Below are positions 48,750-59,068 of a DNA stretch of 64,000 bases, piece after piece. A program made the translations under genes and the position numbers. The first letter of the stretch is position 1, and every line of letters starts with the position of its first letter. The stretch comes from Hymenolepis diminuta (lineage: Eukaryota; Platyhelminthes; Cestoda; Cyclophyllidea; Hymenolepididae): positions 1 through 64,000 of the forward strand of contig CAADRB010000036.1 in the NCBI GenBank assembly GCA_900708905.1. Direction: 5' to 3'. The notes beneath the pieces were generated by a model that was not told the origin of the DNA, ran no database searches, and was given only the letters and a program-made list of their open reading frames with translations.

Positions 48750-51177
48750 CTAATCAGATATTTTCGGTGCATTATAGATAACCTCACAGACGTCATCTTT
48801 CGTGCACAGGTAATCGATTGTTTTATTTCCACGCTGGATACGTAAGACCAACTGTGAAGAAGAGTCCATCGCTGCAATTATTGGCTGACCGATTCCAACT
48901 TAAGAAAAATAAAAAATGACGCCATTTAAAAAGTTGCGAAATTTGGTTGTAAAATAAGTCACAAACCGATCAGTGTTGAATTGGTATTATACAATGTGGA
49001 GTTAAAAACACTTAAACAGGTTTAATTATATTTAAAGGGCTTTCAAAGGATCCGATTATTCTTAGATTAGCTGTTTTAGAAATATAGTCGAGATTTATAT
49101 ATAGTACAGTTTTAAAACACGGAAGGAAACTAAATATATACAAACAAATCTATTAAAATAATTAAAAAATTTAAGAATTTAAAAACTGAATGTACACTAT
49201 TAAACTTGTTCGAAAATTTTTACTCGCATTTTTCGAAAATAGCAAATTAAACAAATTTTACAGAAAGATTTTACAGAAATATAATATCCTAAACTTACTT
49301 ATTTAGAATGTTTGCAAAGGCAATTGCATATATATATGTATATATATAAACAAGACTTTCAGTTTATTTGGATATCACGAAGAGCCAAAAAGGAACAATA
49401 AAACATTATAAATTTGGTTAAAAGAAGGGGACCAAGCAGAAGGAATATTCATGGATACAGCCCTAAAAGTCTCAGAAAATTTGATTAGGTTTAGATTAAA
49501 GGTTTGTCTTTCCTTTTTGTGCAGTCACTGATTCGTGCTTTAATGTCCCAATGTTTAAATTTCAGGGTTTTTCAGAGTTTATTGAACAATTTATTAACTC
49601 AGGCGGTTGAACAATTACCTCATATATACCTCTCGTTCTAATAGTTATACTAAAGGCGGGATCTTTGAGTTGAAAACCGTGGGCTAGCTAATAATTAAAT
49701 TGTATATAATCGGGATTCCGAAATTCGACGACTTTAATCATAATTTTTTTACTCCACCTCCTTCCTAAGCTCCTTATTGAAAAATTTGGGATCAAGGTCA
49801 ATATACTCCCCGGCGGGGGGTATATTGACCTTGATACAAATTGATTATTTACGTACCCTTANNNNNNNNNNNNNNNNNNNNNNNNNNNNNNNNNNNNNNN
49901 NNNNNNNNNNNNNNNNNNNNNNNNNNNNNNNNNNNNNNNNNNNNNNNNNNNNNNNNNNNNNNNNNNNNNNNNNNNNNNNNNNNNNNNNNNNNNNNNNNNN
50001 NNNNNNNNNNNNNNNNNNNNNNNNNNNNNNNNNNNNNNNNNNNNNNNNNNNNNNNNNNNNNNNNNNNNNNNNNNNNNNNNNNNNNNNNNNNNNNNNNNNN
50101 NNNNNNNNNNNNNNNNNNNNNNNNNNNNNNNNNNNNNNNNNNNNNNNNNNNNNNNNNNNNNNNNNNNNNNNNNNNNNNNNNNNNNNNNNNNNNNNNNNNN
50201 NNNNNNNNNNNNNNNNNNNNNNNNNNNNNNNNNNNNNNNNNNNNNNNNNNNNNNNNNNNNNNNNNNNNNNNNNNNNNNNNNNNNNNNNNNNNNNNNNNNN
50301 NNNNNNNNNNNNNNNNNNNNNNNNNNNNNNNNNNNNNNNNNNNNNNNNNNNNNNNNNNNNNNNNNNNNNNNNNNNNNNNNNNNNNNNNNNNNNNNNNNNN
50401 NNNNNNNNNNNNNNNNNNNNNNNNNNNNNNNNNNNNNNNNNNNNNNNNNNNNNNNNNNNNNNNNNNNNNNNNNNNNNNNNNNNNNNNNNNNNNNNNNNNN
50501 NNNNNNNNNNNNNNNNNNNNNNNNNNNNNNNNNNNNNNNNNNNNNNNNNNNNNNNNNNNNNNNNNNNNNNNNNNNNNNNNNNNNNNNNNNNNNNNNNNNN
50601 NNNNNNNNNNNNNNNNNNNNNNNNNNNNNNNNNNNNNNNNNNNNNNNNNNNNNNNNNNNNNNNNNNNNNNNNNNNNNNNNNNNNNNCGGGGGGTATATTG
50701 ACCTTGATGCATATTACGGGGGGTATATTGACCTTGATGCATATTACGGGGGGTATATTGACCTTGATCCAAAATTTGATCTCACTGGAGTATGGTTGTC
50801 TTCAAGTCAAAAACGTTAATTTTTTTCCTTATCATGGATTCGAGTAATAAAAACGAAAAATTATTACCATTTGAGCTGTATGGTATATTATTCGCTCACA
50901 ACTATTCTACACTTCAGTGTCGTTATGCATCGAGAGACAATTGAATGTCTGCTTTACACAGCACTTATGTTTGTGCTTCTACAAAGCCACCGTAAATTAT
51001 TATCCTGATTCGAAATTTCACGGATGAAATGTTTAAATTAAACTCACAATATTATTGCAAGAATTCTGAAAAGATTCCTTTAAGTATCACCTTTCCACTT
51101 ATTTATTCTTACGCAGTCGAGAGACATCTTCCCTATTCTTGAGATGAAACTTGCCAGCATAAGACATTTCTGCTCCT
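48750..51177 (-). CDS. Unrecognised gene, two 3' exons
   Basis: Exon 51177-51113 and exon 48898-48750 have good GT-AG borders and compatible phase (1), spliced across a 2.2-kb intron that contains the assembly gap. Together they encode GAEMSYAGKFHLKNREDVSRL, LGIGQPIIAAMDSSSQLVLR and IQRGNKTIDYLCTKDDVCEV, then IYNAPKISD and a stop. The amphipathic, charged sequence looks like real conserved protein, but I cannot assign a family. Upstream exons must lie at higher coordinates. A candidate first exon is 54716-54669 (MAKKENGAKRTGKLIQ, ending at a GTAATC donor), but the connection is not shown. Confidence 0.55.
49791..49835. repeat. 22-bp near-perfect hairpin beside gap
   Basis: ATCAAGGTCAATATACTCCCCG (49791-49812) is, with one mismatch, the reverse complement of 49814-49835, leaving a 1-nt loop. 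The right arm is a unit of the tandem repeat seen on the other side of the gap. Confidence 0.8.
49862..50686. other. Assembly gap (825 N)
   Basis: Run of N only. Both edges carry the same repeat unit, so the missing sequence is probably tandem repeat; the true length may differ from 825. Long open frames crossing it are artefacts of the unknown bases. Confidence 0.95.
50687..50768 (+). repeat. 30-bp tandem repeat (satellite-like)
   Basis: Two full and one partial unit of a 30-bp monomer starting CGGGGGGTATATTGACCTTG, at 50687, 50717 and 50747. The two full visible units are identical, suggesting a recently amplified array that continues into the gap. Confidence 0.85.
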
Positions 51178-53299
51178 CTAACAACAATATTTAGATTAAA
51201 TCAGCGGCAAATTAAACAAGGGAAAAGTGATGTTTGCAACATTCAATCACATTCATCAGAGATTAAGATAAGAATAAAAATAACAGATTTCAAGGCTTTA
51301 AATTTCAGGTTAGCAAACTTGAGATGGGAGTGACGGTTAAGCTTGTTCAATTTTTAATTTTAACTTTCTTCTGGCATCAAATAACTTAGAACTGGATTTA
51401 AAATATTTGACCCCAAAATAACATGAGAATCTAAATTTTCCGTTTTTTTTTGAAAATCAGAGCAATTATCTTCAACTGTCTGGAAAATTACTCTCCAACA
51501 AGATGAACTCCTCAAATAAACAGTCACAGTTTGCGCAGCAAGCTACAGAAATAACTTCACTTTCCACTATATTTCCCTCCCAGTGTTAATTGCAATAATT
51601 AAAGCCTTAAATCTGCGTCTACATTGTATTTGAAATATGAATCTAAAAGGATAAATTGCACTAACATTCAAAACACACAGGGGTCAAAGATTCGACGACT
51701 AGTGATTAGAATGTTCACACCTGTTAAATCTGTTTATTAAAATGGCTGTTAGTATTCAAATATTTCAACGGGAAGTCTATATAATGCCACTTCTCTACCC
51801 TAAAAAACAACGCTGGAAAACCGTTCCCTAAATAGATTTGAGAGTCCTTTTATGGTTATTCCAAGTCACTTCAGGAGGTAATTATACGAATCATCTAACG
51901 TAAACCACTGTTTTCATTTCAGGATTTTTATTCCAAAATGCAAATTTATATATCATACATATGTCACTATTTGCGATTTTTGGAGATTTGATTTCGGCAT
52001 TTGTCAATTGAAGCAATTTGAAAGGAAAAGGTTACATCAATTATAGTATTTACAATCTCTCCAGTTCACTAATAATGAGAGAAGAAGCAAAAATTCAAAA
52101 AACAGAACATTTAAAAAACTAGTCGGAATGCTGAGTAATGACGGCCGTGCAAAAAAACGAAATTGAGTTAGATTAAATCCCTTATCCTCCTGAAAATACA
52201 CACAGGTATCACACAGGTTTTAGAACCTTTTCTACGTATCAGAACAGAAAAGAAATTGAAATCCCTGTTTTAGAAAATTGAAAATGTGTCTCATAAGTTG
52301 TACTATTACGGCTAGCGAGATCTCTCTAAGTAAATTGAAGCTTAATAAATAACTGAGCTTACTTGATCGGCTTTTAGAATGCACAGTTCATTTTTGTTTT
52401 TACTGTCGCTATCAAATAAGTACTTTCCGATGGTAATCGTTAATTTACTACTTGCTCATGACTGTTGTTAAATACAAATGAATAAATGAACATTCAATCG
52501 AATTACTGGTGAGTATGAATTAATTAACCTAGATTCAAATCATGACAATTTTGTAGCACCTGGATAGTACAGAATAAATTATAACTCTCATGGAGAAGCG
52601 GACAACTCGATGTTTTTAGGAATCAAGTACAGTAAAACGTCATTGTACACTCCTTTTCGACACTCCACTCCATCACTAACTTGACCACTTTGCCATTTCC
52701 TGCATCTAGATGCTACCTCATTATGGAACTTGTAAGGAGTTCGTACATAAAAATGCTAAAACATAAAAAATATAATGAATAAAAATGACCTAAAGACTAA
52801 GATGTGGTAAAATTTTTTCTTTTTGGTGTTTTTTTATCGTAGAAGACAAATCACAACGTTTCGTGCTTAATATCCCATTATGCAAGTTACAAAACTTACT
52901 ATCCCGAGTTTTAATGAAGTATACCTGAATACTGGTAAATTCATTTTGTACATCACTTTCTGAATTCAACTCGCATAGACCAGGGACTTTCAAGTTTGGA
53001 TGATTTTGAATCAATTTTCCACAAAATAGAAATAAACAAGCAAATAAAATGTACAAAATTTACATAATCAAATGTTATTTTATTATAAGGACCTGAGGTA
53101 GAATTAAGCAGAACCAATTTTACATTAGCTTTAGTTCAAAGCAAGTGTGGAGCGAGTTTGAATCTGGTGGCAAAATGCATCTATTTAAATAAATAATATT
53201 TTGACTGAGCGACTGATGCCCATGGCGGTAGTAATACTACTGTTACATATAAGAAAATAATATGTTCCCAAAATAATTCTCATGCGTATGATTCTTTAT

Positions 53300-53490
53300 T
53301 TTCCACCTTTTAATTCCCTTTAATTCAAACGAATTTATTTACATTAACTTTGTAAATGACTCATATAGTGGTTTGGGTCGTTTTACACAGTGGTGTTGTA
53401 GGGTCGTATTTGTAACTAGTGCAATGTCTTAGGGAATCTAAGGGTCGGTTGCGGTATCCTATAGAGAAAAGCGGATTATAACAACTACCC
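53300..53490 (+). repeat. Dispersed repeat R2, copy 2
   Basis: Same-orientation partner of 10795-11040, with shared AACGAATTTATTTACAT, ATAGTGGTTTGGGTC, GTGTTGTAGGGTCG, ATTTGTAAC and CTTAGGGAATCTAAGGGTCG blocks. Confidence 0.65.
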
Positions 53491-54668
53491 TTCTATGTAT
53501 ACCATGTTCGGGGTCGTTATCGTCATTTTTGTATACGCTAGATATGTCAGCCGTAGCGTGGCCATTTCTTTGTGTACATAGCATGCATCTGTCCTTGAAT
53601 GAGGATGTTAATCTTATATGTGACTTCACTGTGGCCCCGATCCCTTTGTCGTCTGAACACTTTGCTTTAGAAACATTATTCTCAAAATAATGTGTGCGAG
53701 ATGCAGGTACCCTGCGCTCTCTTTTTTATACATCCAGCCGCATATTACAATGAATGGAATGTAAACATAAGTTATGTGAGCATTTAAATTTTCCGAATAT
53801 TGATATTTAATAGTTGAGAGTGAATTTGAAGGAATTCTGCTCATGAACAAAGAATTTAACGTGGTTTTTACTGTAAAAGATGATCCATGATTTGTAGCTC
53901 CGCATGCTTTTGAAAATTCTTTTGAACATTTTGCTGACTTTACATACAACTGATTCTATTTGCCTTTTCTGATAATCTTATCTGGGTAATTGATTAAAGT
54001 CAGTAGCCCTAATACCGTTAGTAAGACTACTAAAAAATCAGGCCAAATATTCCATCATAGAACTAATGTTCTTAAATAGACCAACAGGATACAAGAATTT
54101 TTCCCGAGTGAGAAGACCAACAATTAAGTATTTGACATTTGAAAACAAATGAGAATGGAAAGGAGGAAGGAATAAGAAGCGGAAGTGGGAGGAGAGAGGA
54201 AGGCGATAATACTGAGCGTGGATAATTATGGATGTAGGAAATAGACGAAATGAGATATGATAATACCGTTGACACAGTACGCGTTCTTTATTCGTCGCTG
54301 AGTAGTTGACAGTTAGGGCAGAGGTACGTGTCAGTTGGCGCACGATACATAGAGAGGTTGAGCGGCCCTATGAACCAGCGTACGCAAATACTGCATGTTA
54401 GCATATTAGTCACATTTGCCAACATTTACAATCCGAATGAGCTGGGGGCTTTTCCATTTTCAATTTACAGGCAAATTGTTTTAAAAGCCAAGAGCCAACA
54501 GCTGAGATGTTTTTAACCTATTAGAATTAGCATCGCCAAATATCCAGTTTAAACAAGTATTAGCATTAGTACATAACCTTTGAACATTAAGGCATGACGC
54601 AGAAACCCTCATATTGTTGAAAGATAGACAATTTGACGAATCCACAATTCAAATAAAATTTTGATTAC

Positions 54669-54716
54669 CTGGATTAATTTCCCAGTCCTTTTTGCACCAT
54701 TTTCCTTCTTGGCCAT
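54669..54716 (-). other. Candidate first coding exon
   Basis: ATG at 54716 opens 16 codons (MAKKENGAKRTGKLIQ) ending exactly at a CAG/GTAATC donor. It has the look of a basic N-terminus and lies upstream of the two exons of the unrecognised minus-strand gene. Without intervening exons the assignment is weak. Confidence 0.3.
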
Positions 54717-54829
54717 ATTTAAATATTTTGATATTAACCCGTATTTAATATCTCTCAATTATTTAAAATTGTAAACTATACTGTTCATCCTCCATTAAAA
54801 AATAACTTACCAACGTTAATTTTAGATAT

Positions 54830-54975
54830 ATTTTGGTCACCACCTTCTTTATTGGGCTGATTTAACCAGTGTGATCAGACATTCCCATCACTGGGTGAGT
54901 ACTGATGAAAACTGAACCCGTGACCCCTGACTTTGCAGAAGGTTGAGGTAGATGTGTCTCTAAACAGAGGCCTTC
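54830..54975 (-). repeat. SINE-like element, minus copy
   Basis: The reverse complement has CTTCTGCAAAGTCAGGGGTC, ACGGGTTCAG and then CACTGGTTAAATCAG. This parallels CGTCTGCGAAGTAAGCGGTC, ATGAATTCGA and CACAGGTTAAGTCTG of the copy at 62690. The GGTTCAG segment resembles a pol III B box, supporting a tRNA-derived SINE. Confidence 0.5.
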
Positions 54976-56733
54976 ATCAAAAACCTTTGGAACTTACAGT
55001 AATAAAAAAAAAGTCAGGAAGACCGCTTTCCGCGTATTTGAAAATGCCTTAAATTTCTATCATAATTTGCCGCAAATAACATGATTTTTCTAACAACTTG
55101 TTATAGAAACTGTCATTTAATACATTGAGGGTATATGGTAACCTGATCTTATATGTATATAGTAATTTATTGATGACAGAAAGATAGGGTAAATAATACC
55201 CAATCTTGGAAAGAAGGGAAAATGCACGTCTGATTCGTGTCATTGACACAGGTCTTCAAAAATCGTCTCTATCTAATCACGCGCCGCACTCGCCTTCGAC
55301 CTTGAATATATATAAATATAACAAATAATTAATATATTGCAGATCATTTCAAATGAAAATCGCAAGTTGAAAGAGCAATGTAAATTTAGTTAACAGAAGA
55401 AGACAAATTAAAACTTTTCATGCCTATATTTTAGTTAAACATAGACAATAGCATTAGATGACAAATTCAGTTGGAAAGTCTTGAACGGAAGACGTGAAAA
55501 ATCAATCCAGAAAAATATGTAATTTTTATTCTATTCAATTCATAGTGAACCATAACTCGGGTAAGAAATGCTTATTCGGATCATTTTCTTTCTGTTAATT
55601 GTAATTTATTGCTTCGTTACCGTATTTGTTTTAGAAAAAATAGATAAATATTTTTCATCACAGTAAAAGTCTCAAAGTACATTTACTGTGGATATATAAT
55701 ATGCCCAAATTTTGATAAAGTTTAGCAAAGTTTGTTCTACTTTATTATTTACATTACTAGAAACGCTATCAATACTAAAACTTTTTCTGCGTTTGCTCAT
55801 CAGTTGAGCATAAATCTTTACAGCTTTTTCATGTTAACACTTTTCCATTGACTTTAACAGGGTGTGAATCTCCACACTTATCTATAAAATAATATTTTAT
55901 GTTATATATTATATAACATTTTGTCAGATTTCTTTCCTTAGACATTACAGTTTGCAATGCAAAGAAAGCCGATGGTTGAACTACTAATATTATTCTACAT
56001 TGGCATCTCCTAAGTTATGTTTTATTTGCTACAAGTGTCGTGAATATAATATGATGAAAGTAATAAACTATGGCCAGGTATCCATATATCATAAACCCAG
56101 ATTATCCATGGTCTAACAATTTACGGCTTTCACAATAATGTATTTGCGGGTTGAATTGTGCCTTCAAACTTCTTTTGAAAAATATCGCCACGAACATAAT
56201 CATCATCTTAAAAATACGCTTCCGTGGTTTTTTCTGAAAAGGAATCGGTGATTTATCTCATTAACAACTAATAATAACAACTAATAGATAAAAGAGCTCA
56301 CCGACCCACTCGTATCGAATGCGGAGAAAGCGAAAATAATATTATGTCTTAAAATCTAGCAATTTAGCTTCTATCAATGTCGCCTTTAGGTTTAATAAAA
56401 ATTTATAACATAAACCATATAAGTGTTTAAGTATAAATTAAACATGGCTATCATAGTTATCGGGATTCGGAAATAATATATATTTAAAAGTGCAATGAGA
56501 GTTGAATATAGTTGATGGTCTATCATCTTAAAACAACAATGAGTAAAATTCTAACCAGCGATCAAATTAGAATTTACAATCGAATTTTAAATATAAAATT
56601 TACAGTCATCTAACTGCCATTTTAAATTATATTACACCTTGTGATCTGTTGTGTTAAGTGATTGCTTGCCCGAATTTTGATTTCTAATTCTCATTGTGCT
56701 GCTATCATTTTGTTGGTTTGGTCGGGTTACGTA

Positions 56734-57314
56734 ATGCCGACGAAAAGGAAGTTTTCCGCCAAATTTCCTACAGTAATTAATTTCATCTATTTGTTTGTCC
56801 CTCTATTAGGCACGTATCAAGAAAATTATGCAATTAGATGATGAGATTGGCAAATTGTCAGCGACGGTTCCACCCGTCGTTTGTAAGCTATTTAATTTAA
56901 CTAATTTCTTTAAGCCAGGGCACTGGAGTTATTTGTTATGCAGTTAATGACAAAGGCGTACAATTTGACCACCTCTCGGAATTCCAAGACTATTTTACCC
57001 ATTTATCTGTATGATTTCTGTCATTTTTACTTTTCAAATTTTGCAGGAAAGAGGCTATAGAGTCAGAGGAAGTTTTTGCATTTCTCAAGCCCTTAGTGGC
57101 TCACATTGCTGTCGAAGAGAATATCGAGGGAAAGTCGAAATCCCGAAATGGTAATGGTGGTAGAAAAAGGAAAAACGAAGATGCCCAATTAGATAATATC
57201 CGATCCGATGAACCTGGTCCCTCAAATCATATCAATACAAATGGCAAACGAAAATACACACGAAGGAAGACGTCCGATACAATTCCTGAAGGGAATGAGG
57301 CGGAAAATTGTTAA
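56734..57314 (+). CDS. DRAP1: DRAP1 / NC2-alpha corepressor subunit
   Basis: Exons 56734-56772, 56810-56882, 56915-57008 and 57047-57314 join in frame to 157 residues. NC2-alpha pairs with NC2-beta (DR1) through histone folds and binds TBP on DNA, repressing pol II initiation in the nucleus. Visible family signature: MPTKRKFSAKFPTARIKKIM, then DDEIGKLSATVPPVVSRALE, LFVMQLMTKAYNLTTSRNSK. The histone fold covers about residues 12-85. The C-terminal third is basic and low-complexity (GGRKRKNED, NGKRKYTRRK), shorter than in mammals. Introns are 37, 32 and 38 nt. After the stop a GTAAG donor-like site lies 4 nt downstream, so a 3' UTR intron or alternative 3' end is possible. The segment ILPIYLKEAI differs from the usual TMTTSHLKQCI, a local divergence in the fold. 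Confidence 0.93.
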
Positions 57315-59068
57315 TGGTAAGTTTACTTTTCTGTCACTATTGGAAATGTTGCCCATTGCCTTGTGTCCATTTTTTCTCACTAATTTTATTACTCTAGATG
57401 TGCAGCTGTCCCAGACATGTGTATACCGAAGACCAAATGTAGTATGAAGATCTTCATACATAAATGCATTTTATAACTCTCATCGCAACTCAGTTGTTCT
57501 CATTTTTGTCTTCTTTAATTCTTCACATTGTATGATTACTCTCATTGTTTATAACCATTATATATTCATCGTTTGTACAAATTTAAATGGCCAATCGATG
57601 TATTTATCCTCGTACTCGTTCTGTGATTTAAAAGCACTGGGTTTACATTGCTTTATGGCATCTTCAACTATTGAAGACTTTCCGTCTTGATTGATTAAAC
57701 CCAGCTTTTACTTTCTGATACTCAAACCTACTGAAGAGAAGTGGTTTTCAACAATTATCTTAGAAGTAGCTCCTTGGCGACCGGGATTAAATACCCACAT
57801 CTTTTACTATTTTTGTATGTGAGTTTTCGAGCTACGATACCATGACTTCTAATTTTGCAGACTTAAACTGACGGCTTGTTAGAACATGGTTCATGAAAGC
57901 GTAGTCTTGATGATGCTCGGCATTGAACTTTTTCCAATTGAACCTCTGTGCAGGTTTTTCGAAATCTGTGGAGATCATATGGTACGTCTTGTCATAAAAC
58001 TCAATGAAGATTTGAGATATCCTGAAAATTATTTAAAGGGGTAGTGATACAGAGTTAGTGTGCTATTATGGGTCATGGTTCTTTGCCATCCGCACGGAAT
58101 AACTGCTGCTGAGGAGTAACAGAATTCGAGTTTCTTACTGGGTAGCTCTATTATGTTACCTCTCTACCTGAGATGAATTTTGAAAACGCTTCGGACTTGA
58201 AAGTTGTCAAGAGCAATCCTTGGGCACGTCTGTCGTATATCTACTCAGCTAACATCTGTGTAAGTAGGATTAGGGTGACCTATGGTTACGACGCAGAAAT
58301 AGGGAGAATATAAAATGGTAGAACGTAAGTGTCAATTATTACATCTCCGAATTGTCTAAAATCCAAGATGCAAAGCATATTCTGTCAAAGAGCTGATAGT
58401 TGAAACTGGACCCCAAAATACTTCTCTCTAAATCGTACCTGATAGGTGTATTCAGTTACTCCTCGTCTTCTAAATATAGGTGCATTGGAGGCTGACGATT
58501 CATTTACTGAGTGTTAGGTTTAGCCATCCCAAGGTTTAGTAGGTACTCCAGAAAGCATTATTAAGCGGTAAACATTTATTCTATGAAAGGTACATACAAT
58601 TACATGAGCTTTTTAAGAAAGTTCATAAACAGCAAACTCTGAATGTTGCATTTGAGGCGGGGTATAAGAAGTCAAAGGAGAAAAAGTCTTACCATCCCAA
58701 GAGGTCGCCGCAAAAATATTACTTCAAGGAATGATTATTATTGATTACGCTACGCGTATAAGACTTATTCAACCTGATGCTGCCCTTATGTTGCAATTAG
58801 CTTAACAGTGTTTATATCATAAAAACGACACCGTATGGTAACGCATCTGTGGTTTTATTGTGTGGAGTCAATAAATCGTCGGTAAAATGCGCTTGTAGCA
58901 AAAAAAGGAGAGGGAGGGGCAGAAAGAGGAATTATCAGAACACAAACCCCAAGTGAGTGAGTGTGAAGTGCAATGAGAGATCAAAATGGTAATTGTCAAA
59001 AGTCATTAGAAGCAGTATAATGGAAGAAATACGGTCGGTCAAAGATTCTTTAGGAGGGTGAAGGGGAT
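57315..59068. other. Intergenic region with SINE-like copy
   Basis: Lies between the 3' end of DRAP1 and the convergent 3' end of the CIP4-like gene. It contains a SINE-like copy at 58040-58220. No gene seen. Confidence 0.5.
58040..58220 (+). repeat. SINE-like element, copy 4
   Basis: Shares GAGTTAGTGTGCTATTATGG, ATTCGAGTTTCTTACTGGG, then TTACCTCTCTACCTGAGATG with the copy at 62690-62960 (AATTTGAGTTTCTCAACAGG and GTACCTCTCTATCCAAGACG). Confidence 0.55.

Larger units (their letters stand above)
51178..56733. other. Mostly non-coding, possible upstream exons
   Basis: Upstream exons of the unrecognised minus-strand gene are expected here, but only one candidate (54669-54716) could be suggested. 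Also present are R2 copy 2 and a minus-strand SINE-like copy. The open frames at 52790-53056 and 53626-53949 lack ATG starts and recognisable motifs. Confidence 0.4.

Noticed and set aside
49777..50847. Long open frames on both strands
   Set aside because: They consist mainly of unknown bases in the assembly gap plus the 30-bp repeat; no real coding evidence.
52790..53056. Minus-strand frame with a hydrophobic start resembling a signal peptide
   Set aside because: It begins at TTG, has no ATG before the hydrophobic part and no acceptor in front; kept only as a weak possibility.
53626..53949. Minus-strand 107-codon frame
   Set aside because: It opens at TTG, has no family motif and no convincing splice borders.
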